This document shows, piece by piece, positions 62,674 to 64,000 of a DNA stretch of 64,000 nucleotides. The DNA comes from Eisenbergiella sp900555195 (lineage in GTDB: Bacteria; Bacillota; Clostridia; Lachnospirales; Lachnospiraceae). The DNA is taken from the NCBI GenBank assembly GCA_902492555.1, contig CABUMH010000004.1, forward strand, positions 1-64,000, given 5' to 3'. The translations under genes were made by a program, and so were the position numbers. A model generated the notes under the pieces. It was not told the origin of the DNA. It saw only the letters and a program-made list of their open reading frames with translations, and did not search any database. Within the stretch, counting starts at the first letter, position 1, and every line of letters starts with the position of its first letter.

Positions 62674-63414
62674 TTACGCCAGGTTCATAACCACTGCGGC
62701 AACCATGCCCACAAGCATGCTGGCCGCCAGGCTGAAGTTCTCCAGTACCGATATCCCTTTTTTATTGATAAAATACTCAAATACTGCCATCACAGCCGCT
62801 GATACAGCCGCCACCGCAAGGGGCACATAATTCCCGCTGTCCGTCAGCGTTCCCACATAGGAACCAATATAAGCGCCGCACAAACCTATGAACATGCAGG
62901 TGGTCGCATGATCGCCGAATCCCGCTTTTCCGGAGTTCTCTTTTTTCGGCGCCTTCTGAATTTTCCCCAGATACTTCTTCAGGAAGAAAATACAGCAGAA
63001 TACGCCTCCCAGAATGCCCACCGTCATGACGAGGGCGATGGTTACAAATGCTGTCAGGTTCATTTCCGACAGTCTCAGCCCGCTCAGCCCTACGCTCTGT
63101 GCGGCGATTTCCGCCACATTCAGTTCGTACTGCAAAGCCCCGATAACGGACAGCCTCAGCCAGGAAAGCGGGACTCCAAGCGTGCCGCTCAGAGCGATGA
63201 CGCCGAGCAGAATGCTGATGCTGGGAAGCAGGGTGAATGTTGCGCTCGAAATGATCGCACGCCGCAGCACCTTTCGCTCCATACCGATCGCGATCCCGGC
63301 CCGATAGCTCTTGATCAGAAACACAAAACACATAACCGTAATAAACGTAAGCACAAGTGCCACCATCAGATACAGAGGTCCTGAGTTGACGCTCGCAATA
63401 TAATCATTATTCAT
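62674..63414 (-). CDS. DUF5058-family membrane protein
   Basis: A 246-residue integral membrane protein with about six helices (roughly 12-35, 55-75, 120-145, 170-190, 195-212, 220-243). It matches my recollection of DUF5058: RKVLRRAIISSATFTLLPSISILLGVI, LSWLRLSVIGALQYE. Function unknown; constant proximity to an M20 peptidase suggests a two-subunit importer feeding the peptidase. First gene of the three-gene set. Confidence 0.75.
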   Translation of the reverse strand: MNNDYIASVNSGPLYLMVALVLTFITVMCFVFLIKSYRAGIAIGMERKVLRRAIISSATFTLLPSISILLGVIALSGTLGVPLSWLRLSVIGALQYELNVAEIAAQSVGLSGLRLSEMNLTAFVTIALVMTVGILGGVFCCIFFLKKYLGKIQKAPKKENSGKAGFGDHATTCMFIGLCGAYIGSYVGTLTDSGNYVPLAVAAVSAAVMAVFEYFINKKGISVLENFSLAASMLVGMVAAVVMNLA

Positions 63415-63483
63415 GAAAACTCCTTATCCGCGCTCATTTCTGCGCACTTTTATGAACATATCAGAAATCTGTGTCAACCGTGC

Positions 63484-63513
63484 GCAGCGGGACGCCTCTC
63501 GGCGTCCCGCTGC
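63484..63513. terminator. Perfect 13-bp hairpin after ackA
   Basis: GCAGCGGGACGCC, TCTC, GGCGTCCCGCTGC. Very stable. No T tract on the minus strand, so it may be an RNA-protecting 3' hairpin rather than a classical terminator. Confidence 0.6.
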
Positions 63514-63545
63514 ATTCTTATCAACATATTACACGGGTTAGCGCA

Positions 63546-64000
63546 TCAGCGGCTGCACAACCTGACCGTCTCCCGTGCGATGGCCAATTCTTCATTGGTG
63601 GGAACCACCATGGTCACCACCTTTGCATCTTCGTCCGAAAGGATAACCTCTTCCCCGCGGATCTTATTCTTCTCCGGATCAATATTCGTTCCCAGGAAAC
63701 CGATATATTCCGCGATCAGTGCGCGCACTTCCGCGTTGTTCTCTCCTACGCCAGCGGTAAAGACGATCGCATCCACGCCGCACATAGCCGCCGCATAAGC
63801 GCCGATGTATTTGCCCACGCGATAGGCATACGCTTCCAGCGCCGCTGCCGCCTGATCATTTCCGCTGCCTGCCGCTTCCACCAGATCCCTGAAGTCGCTG
63901 GAACAGCCATTTGAAAGCCCCAGGACTCCGGATTTCTTATTGCAGATATCGATCACCTGCGCAGCGTCCAATCCCTCTTTCTGCGCAAGGAAAGAAACAA
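63546..64000 (-). CDS. ackA: Acetate kinase, C-terminal part
   Basis: The last ~151 codons of acetate kinase; the gene continues beyond the right edge. QKEGLDAAQVIDICNKKSGVLGLSNGCSSDFRDL, VDAIVFTAGVGENNAEVRA and the final VVPTNEELAIARET are diagnostic. Forms ATP and acetate from acetyl phosphate, the main energy step of acetogenic fermentation. Confidence 0.95.
   Translation of the reverse strand, partial: VSFLAQKEGLDAAQVIDICNKKSGVLGLSNGCSSDFRDLVEAAGSGNDQAAAALEAYAYRVGKYIGAYAAAMCGVDAIVFTAGVGENNAEVRALIAEYIGFLGTNIDPEKNKIRGEEVILSDEDAKVVTMVVPTNEELAIARETVRLCSR

Overview
The window looks like chromosome from a spore-forming, anaerobic, low-to-mid-GC Firmicute, most likely a gut Lachnospiraceae. The evidence is the spore gene block (yabP, yabQ, spoIIE, a CotS-like gene) in the Bacillus/Clostridium order, GGAGG-type ribosome binding sites, rubrerythrin, anaerobic radical SAM chemistry and many glycan-degrading enzymes. 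The genus cannot be fixed from this sequence alone. Most genes are on the minus strand.

Layout. 1-3.4 kb: an AbiE-like toxin/antitoxin pair with a palindromic operator, then a class-M-like sirtuin with a flavin/ferredoxin protein, and a divergent HxlR regulator. 3.4-10.3 kb: an overlapping apbE-methyltransferase-methyltransferase-amidase operon, two broken genes, a glycosyltransferase and a GNAT. 10.4-15.2 kb: a LacI-controlled sugar operon (kinase, split transketolase, isomerase) damaged by a deletion that fuses isomerase to transketolase. 15.3-25 kb: aldo/keto reductase, DUF4405 membrane protein, GH120 beta-xylosidase, two alpha/beta hydrolases, a sugar isomerase/epimerase, a frameshifted lipoprotein and a radical SAM enzyme. 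25.2-25.8 kb: an integrase remnant beside tRNA-Leu, then tRNA-Tyr. 25.8-29.2 kb: a GH13 enzyme and a LysR regulator.

29.5-41.3 kb is the conserved core: ftsH, hpt, tilS, spoIIE, divIC, yabQ, yabP, rqcP and hup (all transcribed hup to ftsH), then a CotS-like gene, cca and a GH35-like enzyme. The SpoIIE here has only the phosphatase half, and sits behind a promoter with the 21-bp spacer known from Spo0A-activated promoters. 41.7-44.3 kb: a PlsY-like acyltransferase with a lipid glycosyltransferase, a repeat region, and a cold-shock gene with a terminator-like hairpin in its leader. 44.35-44.6 kb holds a 239-bp element that is almost entirely one inverted repeat. 44.6-49.5 kb: a two-component system divergent from a three-gene ABC exporter of the lantibiotic-immunity/Cpr type. 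49.5-59.1 kb: beta-mannosidase and a sugar ABC transporter under an adjacent two-component system; both binding-protein genes are damaged while permeases and enzyme are intact. 59.2-64 kb: rubrerythrin, NUDIX hydrolase, a membrane-anchored M20 peptidase with two membrane proteins, and the 3' part of ackA.

A recurring theme is gene decay: at least eight broken or partial genes lie among intact neighbours, mostly in carbohydrate and surface functions. I found no CRISPR array, rRNA, complete prophage, transposase or riboswitch that I could support.
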